A DNA stretch of 64,000 nt from Kitasatospora sp. SolWspMP-SS2h (GCF_003259315.1 NZ_QLLT01000021.1:1-64000), one strand, 5' to 3'. Shown: positions 22,001 to 30,046, counted from the first letter of the stretch. Notes: generated from the sequence alone by a model not told the origin. Made by a program: numbers and translations.

Positions 22001-23654
22001 TCGGGTCGGCCCCGGCGATGAAGACGCCGAACAGGCCGCGGTCGGGGATGGTGCCGCCGGAGGTGACGGCCAGCCGCTGGGCGCCGGGGCGGCCGGTGAC
22101 GGTGCCCGCGACGCGGTCCCAGACCAGGCGGGGGCGCAGCTCGGCGAAGGCGTCGGACGGGTAGCGGCCGGCCAGCATGTCCAGCACGCCGTCGAACGCG
22201 GACCGCGGGAGGGTGGCGAACGGGGCGGCCCGGCGGCAGAGCGCGAGCAGCTCGTCGACGTCCCAGACGTCCAGCGCGGTGATCGCGACCAGCTGCTGGG
22301 CCAGCACGTCCAGCGGGTTGCGCGGGACGCGCAGGGCCTCGATGGCGCCCGCCCGCATCCGCTCGGTGACCACGGCGGACTGCACCAGGTCGCCCCGGTA
22401 CTTGGGGAAGAACACGCCGCTGGAGACCGCGCCGACCTGGTGCCCGGCCCGGCCGACCCGCTGCAGGCCGGAGGCCACCGAGGGCGGGGACTCGACCTGC
22501 ACGACCAGGTCGACGGCGCCCATGTCGATGCCCAGCTCCAGGCTGGAGGTGGCCACCACGGCGGGCAGCCGGCCGGCCTTCAGCTCCTCCTCCACCAGCG
22601 AGCGCTGCTCCTTGGACACCGAGCCGTGGTGGGCCCGGGCCAGCAGCGGCGGTGCGCCCGCGGCCGCCCCCGAGCCGCCCATCAGCTCGGCGGGGGAGTG
22701 CGCCTCGGGCAGCGGGGCGCCGGTGGCCCGCTCGTAGGCGATCTCGTTCAGCCGGTTGCACAGCCGCTCGGCCAGGCGGCGGGAGTTGGCGAACACGATG
22801 GTCGAGCGGTGCGCCTGCACCAGGTCGACGATCCGCTCCTCGACGTGCGGCCAGATCGAGCCCTGCCGCTGCTCGTCGCCCTCCTCGGCGGGCGCGGCGG
22901 GCAGGTCGGCCAGGTCCGGGACGGGGACCACGACGGACAGGTCGAAGCGCTTGTCGCCGCCGGGCTGGACGATCGCCGCGCCGCGCCGCGGGCTGAGGTA
23001 GCGGGCGACCTCCTCCACCGGGCGGACGGTGGCGGACAGGCCGATCCGGCGGGCCGGGCGCTCCAGCAGCTCGTCCAGGCGCTCCAGGCTGAGCGCCAGG
23101 TGCGCGCCGCGCTTGGTGCCGGCCACCGCGTGCACCTCGTCCAGGATCACCGTGTCGACGCCGCGCAGGGCCTCCCGGGCGGCGGAGGTGAGCAGCAGGA
23201 ACAGCGACTCGGGGGTGGTGATCAGGATGTCCGGCGGCTGGGTGGCGAAGCGGCGGCGGTCGGCGGCCGGGGTGTCGCCGGAGCGGATGCCGACCCGGAC
23301 CTCGGGCTCCGGCAGGCCGAGCCGGACGGACGCCTGCCGCAGGCCGGCCAGCGGGGACCGCAGGTTGCGCTCGACGTCGACCGCGAGGGCCTTCAGCGGG
23401 GAGACGTAGAGCACCCGGCAGCGGTGCTTCGGGTCGGCCGGGGGCGGGGTGGCGGCCAGCCGGTCCAGCGCGGAGAGGAAGGCCGCCAGCGTCTTGCCGG
23501 AGCCGGTCGGGGCGACCACCAGCACGTCCGTCCCGAGCCCGATCGCCGACCAGGCCCGGGACTGCGCCTCGGTGGGCGCGGCGAACGCTCCCGTGAACCA
23601 GGCCCGGGTGGCCGGGGCGAAGCCGTGCAGCGGGTCAGCGTCGGAGGAGGCCAT
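19041..23654 (-). CDS. lhr: Lhr-type DEAD/DEAH superfamily 2 ATP-dependent helicase
   Basis: 1537 residues, the usual size of bacterial Lhr. N-terminal RecA-like domain: Q-motif region, Walker A APTGSGKT (48-55), DEVH box (VILDEVHAVAGTKRGAHLAL), motif III SATV. Second RecA domain: VATSSLELGIDMGAVDLVVQ and QRVGRAGHQ. A winged-helix/Lhr-core region and a long C-terminal half follow. Lhr is a 3'-5' DNA/RNA translocase associated with DNA damage tolerance. The ATG at 23654 (MASSDADPL) is preferred; GTG 23675 is an in-frame alternative without a ribosome site. No SOS box was seen upstream. Confidence 0.92.
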   Translation of the reverse strand: MASSDADPLHGFAPATRAWFTGAFAAPTEAQSRAWSAIGLGTDVLVVAPTGSGKTLAAFLSALDRLAATPPPADPKHRCRVLYVSPLKALAVDVERNLRSPLAGLRQASVRLGLPEPEVRVGIRSGDTPAADRRRFATQPPDILITTPESLFLLLTSAAREALRGVDTVILDEVHAVAGTKRGAHLALSLERLDELLERPARRIGLSATVRPVEEVARYLSPRRGAAIVQPGGDKRFDLSVVVPVPDLADLPAAPAEEGDEQRQGSIWPHVEERIVDLVQAHRSTIVFANSRRLAERLCNRLNEIAYERATGAPLPEAHSPAELMGGSGAAAGAPPLLARAHHGSVSKEQRSLVEEELKAGRLPAVVATSSLELGIDMGAVDLVVQVESPPSVASGLQRVGRAGHQVGAVSSGVFFPKYRGDLVQSAVVTERMRAGAIEALRVPRNPLDVLAQQLVAITALDVWDVDELLALCRRAAPFATLPRSAFDGVLDMLAGRYPSDAFAELRPRLVWDRVAGTVTGRPGAQRLAVTSGGTIPDRGLFGVFIAGADPKKGGGRVGELDEEMVYESRAGDVFTLGTTSWRIQEITHDRVLVTPAPGVPGRLPFWKGDTLGRPLELGRALGAFVRELGALEPAAATARLRAAGLDDWASANLLAYLAEQREACGHLPDDRTIVVERFRDELGDWRIVVHSPFGAQVHAPWALAIGARLREKHGLDPQVMHADDGIVLRLPDGDLLGDFPPAVPPADGAPPADEAPVGADAAVFDAAEIEQLVTDQVGGSALFAARFRECAGRALLLPRRSPGKRTPLWQQRQRASQLLEVAAEYGSFPIVLEAVRECLQDVFDVPGLVELMGDLESRAVRLVEVTTPEPSPFARSLLFGYVAQFLYEGDSPIAERRAAALALDSRLLSELLGQAELRELLDPQVLADLEAELQRLTPERRIKDAEGVADALRLLGPLSEAELGLRGADPLWALELEAARRAIQVRIGGALRWAAIEDAGRLRDALGTPLPVGVPEAFTEPVKDPLGDLLARHARTHGPFTAQDAAERFGLGTAVVTGTLHRLTAAGRLVQGEFRPDGSAAAPEWCDTEVLRRLRRRSLAALRHEVEAVPAGALAAFLPQWQHLAGHRLRGADGLYRVVEQLQGAALPASALEKLVLPARLADYSPALLDELTAAGEIGWSGAGALPGKDGWISLHLPENAHLLRPEPLPLTPGPVHTALLEALTGGYGAFFRQLAERVPDTPDAEIADALWDLVWAGYVTNDTLAPLRGLLGSGRTAGATAHRAPRTTPRGRYGGAGRGLARPAARTGPPTTVGRWSLLPALDGDPTVRAAARAQALLDRHGVLTRGTVAAERVPGGFAGVYRVLSAFEERGRARRGYFVEGLGGAQFAMAGAADRLRSVSSRLERAAATEWTAAAPDQAPQAVVLAAADPANAYGAALPWPEPPADTAAAHRPGRKAGSLVALVDGELVLYLERGGKSLLAWSTDGPTLAVALAGLVGPLTIERVNGHPALTSPLGGHLETAGFHPTPKGYRLR

Positions 23655-23803
23655 GACCCCATGGTGCCCCGACACGCTGACAGGTCACGGAACGGTCACC
23701 GTCTGACCCAACCCCGTGAAGCAAATCGTACAAATCGCTCATATGGTGATGAACCGGACCCGATCCCGGTGTCCGGCCCTGCCTGACGAGCGGAGAGCGT
23801 GCG

Positions 23804-25441
23804 ATGGAGCAGGTGAGCCAGGCCCCCGGCAGCACCCCCGCCCCCCACCGGCGCCGCAGCGTCCGGGTGCTCGGCGCGACGCTGCTCACCGGACTGCTGC
23901 TCGGCGGCGCCGTCCCCTACGTCACCGGCACCGGCGACACCTACCTCAGCTACCTGGTGCTGGACGAGCGCACCGACGCCCGGGGCGCCGAGCACGCCGG
24001 CGACCAGGCCCGGGCGGTCGGCGGCAAGGTCGTCCAGGACTACCCGCAGATCGGCGCGGTGCTCGCCTACGCCGGGCCCCGGTTCGCCGAGAAGCTGCGC
24101 GGACGGCCCGGGATAGCCGCCGTCGGCGCCACCCGCACCGTCCCGGTGCCCTCCCCGCCCCGGCCGCTGGCCGGCGCCGCCTTCGACGCCGGCACCGGCA
24201 CCGCCGCCGGCGCCCGGCCCGGCGCGCTGCCGCTCGGGGACGCGGAGCCGGCCGCCGCGCGCGGCACGACGGGCGCGGGGGCGGCCGGCGAGACCGTCGA
24301 GGGGGCCGACGACTCCACCGCCACCGTGCCCGACCCCGACGAGCAGTCCGACTGGAACCTCGCCATGATCGGCGCCCTCGACCGCCCCGCCGGGCGGGGC
24401 GCCGCCCTGCTGCGCCCGCCGGTCGCCGACCGGCCCGGCCCGGCCTCCGCCGACCGGGCCGGCGCGCTGCCCACCGCCCAGCAACTCGCCAAGGTCACCG
24501 TCGCCGTCCTGGACTCCGGCGTCGACGACACCCACCCCGACCTGCGGGCCGCCGTCGACCCGGCCGCCTCCGCGTCCTGCGCCGACGGCCGCCCCGACTC
24601 CCGCAGCGGCGCCTGGCGGCCCGACGACGCGATCAACGAGAGCGGCCACGGCACCCACGTCGCCGGGATCGTCGGCGCCGCCCGCGACGGCCACGGCGTC
24701 ACCGGCGTCGCCCCCGGCGTGCGGATCGCCGCCGTCCGACTGCTCGGACCGCTCGGGCAGTACTACACCGAGAACATCGTCTGCGGCATGCTCTGGGCCG
24801 CCGACCACGGCGCCCGCGCGATCAACGACAGCTACTTCGCCGACCCGTGGAAGTACAACTGCCCCGAGGACGCCGACCAGGCCGCGCTGGCCGCCGCCGT
24901 CGGCCGGGCCGTCGCCTACGCCCAGCGCAAGGGCGCCGTGGTGGTCGCCTCGGCCGGCAACGACAGCCAGGACCTGAACGCCGGACGCACCGACCAGCGC
25001 AGCCCCAACGACCGCACCACCGGCCCCCCGGACGACCGGCAGCTCGGCACCGAGTGCATCCGGCTGCCCGGCGAACTGCCCGGCGTGGTCACCGTCACCG
25101 CCGTCGACCGCAACGGCCTGCCCGCCGGGTACAGCAACTACGGGCGCGGCAGGGTCTCCATCGCCGCCCCCGGCGGCGACCCCGACGGCGGCACCCAGGG
25201 CGCGATCGTCTCCGACTGGCCCGGCGGCCGGTACGCCGCGCTGGCCGGCACCTCGATGTCCGCCGCGCACGTCACCGGCGCGGTCGCCGTGGTCGCCGCC
25301 CGGCACCCCGACTGGAGCCCCGACCGGATCGCCGCCGCGCTGGCCCTGGCCGCCGACCAGGGCTGCACCACGACCCTGCCGCTCGGCTGCCAGGACCGCG
25401 GCTTCTACGGCGCCGGCCTGCTCACCCTGCCGACGGGCTGA
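23804..25441 (+). CDS. Secreted subtilisin-like (S8) serine protease
   Basis: 545 residues. A basic N-terminus and hydrophobic helix (about 21-40, VRVLGATLLTGLLLGGAVP) act as signal peptide or anchor. A propeptide-like segment follows, then the S8 domain with Asp237 in VAVLDSGVDDTHPD, His282 in SGHGTHVAG and Ser484 in GTSMSAAHVTGA. Between propeptide and catalytic domain lies a long Ala/Pro-rich linker (about 120-215). There is no C-terminal membrane helix, unlike most mycosins, and no ESX genes are nearby. It is divergent from lhr over 149 bp; GGAG lies about 11 nt before the ATG. Confidence 0.88.
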   Translation: MEQVSQAPGSTPAPHRRRSVRVLGATLLTGLLLGGAVPYVTGTGDTYLSYLVLDERTDARGAEHAGDQARAVGGKVVQDYPQIGAVLAYAGPRFAEKLRGRPGIAAVGATRTVPVPSPPRPLAGAAFDAGTGTAAGARPGALPLGDAEPAAARGTTGAGAAGETVEGADDSTATVPDPDEQSDWNLAMIGALDRPAGRGAALLRPPVADRPGPASADRAGALPTAQQLAKVTVAVLDSGVDDTHPDLRAAVDPAASASCADGRPDSRSGAWRPDDAINESGHGTHVAGIVGAARDGHGVTGVAPGVRIAAVRLLGPLGQYYTENIVCGMLWAADHGARAINDSYFADPWKYNCPEDADQAALAAAVGRAVAYAQRKGAVVVASAGNDSQDLNAGRTDQRSPNDRTTGPPDDRQLGTECIRLPGELPGVVTVTAVDRNGLPAGYSNYGRGRVSIAAPGGDPDGGTQGAIVSDWPGGRYAALAGTSMSAAHVTGAVAVVAARHPDWSPDRIAAALALAADQGCTTTLPLGCQDRGFYGAGLLTLPTG

Positions 25442-25471
25442 CCGCCGTCCCGGAGCGGCCGGCCGGTGCCC

Positions 25472-25477
25472 GATACT
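25472..25477 (+). promoter_or_regulatory. -10 box for leaderless DUF3046 gene
   Basis: GATACT ends 7 nt before the ATG at 25485. No ribosome site lies between. Confidence 0.4.
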
Positions 25478-25484
25478 GGGGCGC

Positions 25485-25679
25485 ATGAGGCTGACCGAGT
25501 TCTGGCGACGGATGCACGAGCACTTCGGCGAGGCGTACGCGGAGTCCTTCGCCCAGGACCACGTGATGGGCGAGCTCGGCGGCCGCACCGTCCGGCAGGC
25601 GCTGGACGCCGGGTGGGAGGCCAAGGACGTGTGGCGGGTGGTCTGCGCCACGCAGGGGGTGTCGCCGCGACTGAGGTGA
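25485..25679 (+). CDS. DUF3046 protein
   Basis: 64 residues matching the short actinobacterial DUF3046 family along its whole length (MRLTEFWRRMHEHFGEAYA, then GRTVRQALDAGWEAKDVWR). The function is unknown. In actinomycetes the family is typically found a few genes upstream of recA, as here. It is acidic-aromatic with no membrane segment. Confidence 0.85.
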   Translation: MRLTEFWRRMHEHFGEAYAESFAQDHVMGELGGRTVRQALDAGWEAKDVWRVVCATQGVSPRLR

Positions 25680-25713
25680 GATTATTCGCGCCGGAGTGGG
25701 TGAGACTGTCCCG

Positions 25714-27171
25714 GTGGCGAGCAGCGCAGAGAACCCCGACCCGACCGGCGACCCGGCCCCCGACACCGCGCCCGACACTGCGCCCGACACTGCGCCCGGC
25801 ACCACGGCCCGGGCGGCCGACGCGGTGGAGGCCGCCGACGCCGCGAGGGCGGGCACCGGGGGCCCGGGCGCCGAGGGGGCGGACACGGTGGCCGCCCGGC
25901 TGCTGCGCCGGGCCGAGCTCGGCGGCGGCGCGATGCCCCGCTGGCTGCCCAGGGCGCTGCTGCTGGCGCTGCTCGGGGTCGGGCTGTTCCAGCTCGCCGA
26001 CTGGGCCTTCCACCAGCTGATCGACCTGTTCGTGATGCTGCTGGTGGCGTTCTTCCTGTCGCTGGCGATGGAGCCCGCCGTCGACCGGATGGCCGCCCGG
26101 GGGGTGCGCCGGGGCCTGGGCACCTTCCTGGTGTTCATCGGCCTGTTCGTCGCCGCCGCCGGCTTCCTGGCCTCGCTCGGCACCCTGCTGGTCGACCAGA
26201 TCACCCAGATCGCCGGGAAGCTCCCGCAGCTGCTCCAGGACCTGATCACCTGGATCAACCACACCTTCCACACCGACCTGTCGCTCGACCAGCTCCAGCA
26301 CCAGGTGCTCAAGGACTCCGGGACCATCGAGAAGTACGCCCAGCAGGCCGCCGACAACGTCTGGGGCGTCACCGGCACCGTCATCGGCGGACTGTTCCAG
26401 GCGTTCACCGTCGGCCTGTTCACCTTCTACTTCACCGCCGAGGGCCCCCGGGTGCGGCGCACCGTCTGCTCGCTGCTGCCGCCCTCCAAGCAGGGCGAGG
26501 TGCTGCGGGCCTGGGAGATCGCGCTCGCCAAGACCGGCGGCTACCTCTACTCCCGGGCGCTGCTCGCGCTGATCTCCGCGCTCGCGCACTGGGCGTTCTT
26601 CGCGATCATCGGGCTGCCTTATGCCGCCGCGCTGGCCGTCTGGGTCGGCGTCATGTCGCAGTTCGTGCCGACCATCGGCACCTACCTGGCCGGCGCGCTG
26701 CCGGTCCTGGTCGGGCTGACCGTGCGGCCGGTGGAAGCGCTCTGGGTGCTGGCCTTCGTGACCGTCTACCAGCAGATCGAGAACTACCTGCTGCACCCGC
26801 GGATCACCGCGAAGACGGTCGACGTGCACCCCGCCGTCGCGTTCGGCGCGGTGATCGCCGGGGCCGCGCTGCTCGGCGCGGTCGGCGCGCTGATCGCCAT
26901 CCCGGTCGCGGCCACCCTGCAGGGCTTCGTCGGGACGTACGTGCGCCGCTACGAGGTCGAGGACGACCCGCGGATCGACCACGGCGAGGAGCGGCGCGAA
27001 CGGCGGCGGCACACCGTGCGGCGGCTGCGGCGGATGGTGTCGGGCGGTTCGGGGCGCTCGGACGGTTCGGACGGCTCCGGCGGCGCGGGCGGCGCGGGCA
27101 GTTCGGGCGCGGACGGTGCCGGTGGGGGACGGTCGGGCGGGGAGCGGCGGGAGGAACCGCCGGGGGAGTGA
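25714..27171 (+). CDS. AI-2E family transporter (PerM-like)
   Basis: About 485 residues. An Asp/Pro/Thr/Ala repeat-rich N-terminus (the unit PDTA occurs three times) precedes about eight membrane helices, beginning with LPRALLLALLGVGLFQL. The C-terminal part has the family signature LPYAAALAVWVGVMSQFVPTI and YQQIENYLLHPRI. The tail is Gly/Ser/Asp repeat-rich. Members are proposed exporters of small molecules, including the AI-2 signal, or Na+/H+ antiporters; the substrate here is unknown. Start is GTG 25714 with GGTGAG upstream; GTG 25696 is equally open. Confidence 0.85.
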   Translation: MASSAENPDPTGDPAPDTAPDTAPDTAPGTTARAADAVEAADAARAGTGGPGAEGADTVAARLLRRAELGGGAMPRWLPRALLLALLGVGLFQLADWAFHQLIDLFVMLLVAFFLSLAMEPAVDRMAARGVRRGLGTFLVFIGLFVAAAGFLASLGTLLVDQITQIAGKLPQLLQDLITWINHTFHTDLSLDQLQHQVLKDSGTIEKYAQQAADNVWGVTGTVIGGLFQAFTVGLFTFYFTAEGPRVRRTVCSLLPPSKQGEVLRAWEIALAKTGGYLYSRALLALISALAHWAFFAIIGLPYAAALAVWVGVMSQFVPTIGTYLAGALPVLVGLTVRPVEALWVLAFVTVYQQIENYLLHPRITAKTVDVHPAVAFGAVIAGAALLGAVGALIAIPVAATLQGFVGTYVRRYEVEDDPRIDHGEERRERRRHTVRRLRRMVSGGSGRSDGSDGSGGAGGAGSSGADGAGGGRSGGERREEPPGE

Positions 27172-27183
27172 CCGCGCGGGCGG

Positions 27184-28149
27184 TCAGGGCAGCAGGACGG
27201 TGCGCACGCCCGGGGCCTCGGGGGCGGTCCACACCGTCTCCACGTCGGCGAGCGGCGCGGTCCGGGCGGGGACGGCGAGTCGGCCGTGGTCGATCTCCTC
27301 GATCAGGGAGGGCAGTTCGGCCAGGTAGGCGCGGGTGGAGACGGCGCCCTGGCCGTTGCCCCGCAGGCGCAGGTCGGCCGAGCGCAGCAGGACCGAGGGC
27401 AGGTCGAGCGAGGGGCCCGCCACCGAACCGATCTGCACCCAGTCCAGCGTCCGGCTCCGGTCCGACCTGGCCCGCAGCAGGGCCGACATCGCGGCGGCGG
27501 CCGGCTCGCCCCACAGGTAGTCGAGCACCACGTCCACCTCGGCGGCGGCCTCCGCCAGGGCCGCCGCGGTGGCGTCGGCGTCGGCGGTGAGCGCCACGGT
27601 CGCGTCCGCCCCCAGGCCGGGCAGGGCCGCCAGCCGCTCCGGATCGCGGCCGGCGCCCACCACCCGGCCGGCCCCGAGGCGCCCGGCGACCTGGACCGCC
27701 ATCCGTCCGGCGTTGCCGGTCGCGCCCAGCACCAGGACCGACTGCCCCGGTCGGAGCGGGACGCGGCGGCGCAGCGCCACCCAGGACGACATCGCGGGGT
27801 TCATTGCGGCCGCGATCCGCACCGGGTCCGTGCCCTCGGGCAGCGGGATGCTGCGGCGGGTGTCGATGACGGTGCGGGTGGCCATCGGACCGACCAGGTC
27901 GTCGTCGGCGACGAAGTACACCGCGGTGCCGTCCGCGCGGCGGCCGACGCCGTCGACGCCGGGGACCATCGGGAGCCGCCCGGTGCTGGTGTAGTGCCGC
28001 CCGGACGCGCCGGTGCGTACCCGGGGGTGCAGGCCGACGGCGAGGACGTCGACCAGCGCGTGGTCCTCGTCGGTGGGTGCCGGGAGGTCGAAGGGGCGGT
28101 AGCGGGGCGGGCGGTCGAACGAGTCGACGACGGCGGCGCGGATCTCCAC
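27184..28149 (-). CDS. Zinc-free MDR-type alcohol dehydrogenase / quinone oxidoreductase
   Basis: 321 residues of the medium-chain dehydrogenase/reductase family. A GroES-like N-terminus is followed by a Rossmann fold with SVLVLGATGNAGRMAVQVAG (about 150-170). The cysteine/histidine zinc ligands of alcohol dehydrogenases are absent, fitting the NADPH:quinone reductase subgroup. The start is GTG at 28149 with GGAGGAACCCC upstream. It is divergent from a marR gene, and the shared intergenic region carries a large palindrome, so it is probably repressed by that MarR. The substrate is unknown. Confidence 0.82.
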   Translation of the reverse strand: MEIRAAVVDSFDRPPRYRPFDLPAPTDEDHALVDVLAVGLHPRVRTGASGRHYTSTGRLPMVPGVDGVGRRADGTAVYFVADDDLVGPMATRTVIDTRRSIPLPEGTDPVRIAAAMNPAMSSWVALRRRVPLRPGQSVLVLGATGNAGRMAVQVAGRLGAGRVVGAGRDPERLAALPGLGADATVALTADADATAAALAEAAAEVDVVLDYLWGEPAAAAMSALLRARSDRSRTLDWVQIGSVAGPSLDLPSVLLRSADLRLRGNGQGAVSTRAYLAELPSLIEEIDHGRLAVPARTAPLADVETVWTAPEAPGVRTVLLP

Positions 28150-28167
28150 GGGGTTCCTCCAGGGTTT

Positions 28168-28207
28168 GGTTTGTGCCACGTACCAAAAGTAGTACGTGGC
28201 GCAAACC
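28168..28207. promoter_or_regulatory. MarR operator, 16-bp arm inverted repeat
   Basis: GGTTTGTGCCACGTAC (28168-28183) and GTACGTGGCGCAAACC (28192-28207) are inverted repeats with 15 of 16 matching positions around 8 nt (CAAAAGTA). It covers the region just upstream of both the dehydrogenase and the marR -10, as expected of a site bound by the MarR dimer. Confidence 0.75.
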
Positions 28208-28215
28208 TTTTCAAC

Positions 28216-28221
28216 TATGAT
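28216..28221 (+). promoter_or_regulatory. -10 box for leaderless marR
   Basis: TATGAT, a near-consensus -10, lies 7 nt before the ATG at 28229. The right arm of the operator lies where the -35 element would be, so a bound repressor would block polymerase. Confidence 0.55.
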
Positions 28222-28228
28222 CGGGCCC

Positions 28229-28777
28229 ATGACCTCCTCCGAGGGCGCCCGCGCCCGGTCCGCCTCTCCCGCCGTCCCTGCTTCCGCGCCTGCCTCCGCC
28301 CCCGCTTCCGTCTCCGCTTCCGTCTCCGTGGCGGACCTCGGCCTGGTCGACGGGCTGGCCCAGCTCACCTTCCTCGTCCACGGCGCCCTGGCCGAGATCG
28401 CGGCCCGGCAGGACCTGTCGATGATCCAGGTCCGGCTGCTCGGCGTGCTCCGCGACCGCGAGCCCGCCATGCGGGAGCTGGGCCGGCTGCTGGGTCTGGA
28501 CAAGTCCTCGGTCACCGGCCTGGTCGACCGGGCGCAGCGCCGCGGCCTGGTGGTCCGCGAGGCCAGCGCCACCGACCGCCGCTCCTACCGGGTCTCCGCC
28601 ACCCCTGCTGGGCGGGAGCTCGCGGAGCGGGTCGCGGCGGAGTTCGCCGAGCGGATCGACGCCTTCGCGGCGGGGCTGACCGGGGACGAGCGGCGCCTGC
28701 TGGCCGGACTGGCCGCCCGGGTCGTCGCGGCGGACGCCCACCGGCGCGGCGTCGACCTGCGGACCGGGGGGAGCTGA
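28229..28777 (+). CDS. MarR-family transcriptional regulator
   Basis: 182 residues: a Ser/Ala/Pro-rich N-terminal tail (about 1-33) and a MarR winged helix (about 60-140) with MRELGRLLGLDKSSVTGLVD as recognition region and DRRSYRVSATPAG as the wing. The divergent neighbour is an MDR oxidoreductase, and the shared operator suggests it represses that gene and itself until a ligand binds. The ATG at 28229 is a leaderless start; the in-frame ATG at 28217 lies inside the -10 box. Confidence 0.85.
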   Translation: MTSSEGARARSASPAVPASAPASAPASVSASVSVADLGLVDGLAQLTFLVHGALAEIAARQDLSMIQVRLLGVLRDREPAMRELGRLLGLDKSSVTGLVDRAQRRGLVVREASATDRRSYRVSATPAGRELAERVAAEFAERIDAFAAGLTGDERRLLAGLAARVVAADAHRRGVDLRTGGS

Positions 28778-28979
28778 GCGGGGGCGGTGGGCGCGGAGAG
28801 GGGTCGGCGGCCCGGCGGGTGGCGGTGGTGGGGCTCGGGCCCGGGTGGGGGCCGCGCCTCGGTGGGCGTCGAGGCGGGGCCGGGCTCCGGCGGGTGCGGG
28901 GCGGTCCGGCGGGTGCTGAAGGGGGGCCAGGGGTCGGGCCGTGGGGTGGGGCCCGCGGCCGGGCGGGGTGCCGGGCGGG
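28778..28979. other. Gap between convergent MarR genes
   Basis: About 200 bp of GC-rich sequence with G-runs on the plus strand (GGGGTCGGCGG, GGGCTCGGGCCCGGGTGGGG). No reading frame with support and no clear terminator hairpin was found. Confidence 0.4.
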
Positions 28980-29423
28980 TCAGGCGAAGGGGCCCCCGGT
29001 GGTGAAGCGGCGCAGGTGGCGGGCGAAGTCCTCGGCCTCGCCCGGCGGCCAGTCGGCGAGGCCCTCGGTGATGCGTTCGGTCAGGCGGCGGCGGAGCTCC
29101 GCGACGGCCCGTTCGCCCTGCGGGGTCAGTACCAGCAGGTGGGCGCGGCGGTCGGCCGGGTCCGGCTCGCGGCGGATCAGGCCCGCCTCCTCCAGGCGGG
29201 AGGCCCGGCGGGTGGTGCCGGAGCGGTCCAGCCCGATCTCGGGCGCCAGGTCGGCGGCGCTGTGCGGACCGGTGCGGGCCAGTGCGCTGAGGACCGGGTA
29301 GGTCAGCTCGTCCAGGGCCGGCCCCAGGCCCTCGGTCAGCTGCCGGTGCAGCCGGACCCGGGTGGTGCGGCGGAGCAGGACGCCGAGTGCTTCGGCGATG
29401 GCGGTGCCCGTGTCGTTCTCCAT
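28980..29423 (-). CDS. MarR-family transcriptional regulator
   Basis: 147 residues with a MarR winged helix. It has SAADLAPEIGLDRSGTTRRA as the helix-turn-helix and the wing DPADRRAHLLVLTPQGERAV. The divergent neighbour encodes an NTF2-like protein, and three GTGCG-N-CGCAC palindromes in the gap probably bind this regulator. The ATG at 29423 is chosen because the three operators lie immediately upstream of it. The ligand is unknown. Confidence 0.85.
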   Translation of the reverse strand: MENDTGTAIAEALGVLLRRTTRVRLHRQLTEGLGPALDELTYPVLSALARTGPHSAADLAPEIGLDRSGTTRRASRLEEAGLIRREPDPADRRAHLLVLTPQGERAVAELRRRLTERITEGLADWPPGEAEDFARHLRRFTTGGPFA

Positions 29424-29436
29424 GGTCGCCAGATTA

Positions 29437-29453
29437 GCGTGCGCGACGCACGC
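29437..29453. promoter_or_regulatory. MarR operator copy 1
   Basis: GCGTGCG, 3 nt, CGCACGC: a perfect 7-bp inverted repeat, 13 bp upstream of the minus-strand marR start, so likely to autorepress it. Confidence 0.65.
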
Positions 29454-29460
29454 TTTTTCG

Positions 29461-29493
29461 GCCCAGATGCGTGCGCGGCGCACGTATCTGGGC
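29461..29493. promoter_or_regulatory. MarR operator copy 2, long palindrome
   Basis: GCCCAGATGCGTGCGC and GCGCACGTATCTGGGC flank one base; 15 of 16 positions pair. The GTGCGC/GCGCAC core is shared with the other two copies. The plus-strand -10-like TAGAGT follows directly at 29495-29500. Confidence 0.7.
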
Positions 29494-29509
29494 TAGAGTC
29501 CTGGAAGAA

Positions 29510-29526
29510 GCGTGCGCCGCGCACGC
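29510..29526. promoter_or_regulatory. MarR operator copy 3
   Basis: GCGTGCG, CCG, CGCACGC: same arms as copy 1. It lies 32 bp upstream of the NTF2-like start and downstream of the putative -10, a roadblock position. Confidence 0.65.
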
Positions 29527-29558
29527 ATTTCGATCCGCATCGACGGAAGGACACCGCC

Positions 29559-29951
29559 ATGACCCGCACCGGCATCGAGGCCGCGCTCACCGACCTCCTG
29601 CTCAACCGCGACCTCACCGTCGCCGAGGCCGCCGACCGCCACTTCACCCCCGACTACCGCCAGCGCACCGACGGCGAGTGGGCCGACCGCGCGCAGTTCG
29701 TCGACCACATCTCGCACCTGCGCGGCGTCGTCGCCGGGGGCCGGTTCGAGGTCCACGAGGAGCTGCGCGACGGCGACCGCTACGCGGACCGGCACACCGC
29801 GCACCTGGTCAAGACCGACGGCTCCACCGTGAGCATGGAGGTCTACGTGTTCGCCGACCTGGCGGCGGACGGCCGGTTCCGCCGGATCGAGGAGACCACC
29901 CTGCTGCTGGAGGGGGCCGAGGCCGACCGGGGCATGGGCAGCGCCCGCTGA
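29559..29951 (+). CDS. NTF2/SnoaL-like protein
   Basis: 130 residues with the cone-shaped NTF2-like (SnoaL) fold signature: TVAEADRHFTPDYRQR-type start, an aromatic-rich middle and a charged C-terminal strand (FRRIEETTLLLEG). Members include ester-hydrolysing or isomerising enzymes and ligand-binding proteins; catalytic specificity cannot be seen. GGAAGG lies 8 nt before the ATG. It is divergent from marR and probably its regulated target. Confidence 0.75.
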   Translation: MTRTGIEAALTDLLLNRDLTVAEAADRHFTPDYRQRTDGEWADRAQFVDHISHLRGVVAGGRFEVHEELRDGDRYADRHTAHLVKTDGSTVSMEVYVFADLAADGRFRRIEETTLLLEGAEADRGMGSAR

Positions 29952-30030
29952 GTCGGTGCGGGGCCGCGCCGCACTGGGCGGCGCGGCGCGGCGCGACCCC
30001 GGAACGGGTGGGTAGGGTGCGACACTGGAA

Positions 30031-30046
30031 TCGAACAGATGTTCTT
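30031..30046 (+). promoter_or_regulatory. LexA (SOS) box upstream of recA
   Basis: TCGAACAGATGTTCTT contains GAAC-N4-GTTC, the actinobacterial LexA operator core. It lies about 118 bp upstream of the recA start, just before a possible -10 (TACTCT, 30049-30054). LexA binding here would make recA damage-inducible. Confidence 0.85.

Noticed and set aside
18466..22761. Very long minus-strand frame over clgR and lhr
   Set aside because: Antisense and out of frame with lhr; Arg/Pro-rich; no start signal.
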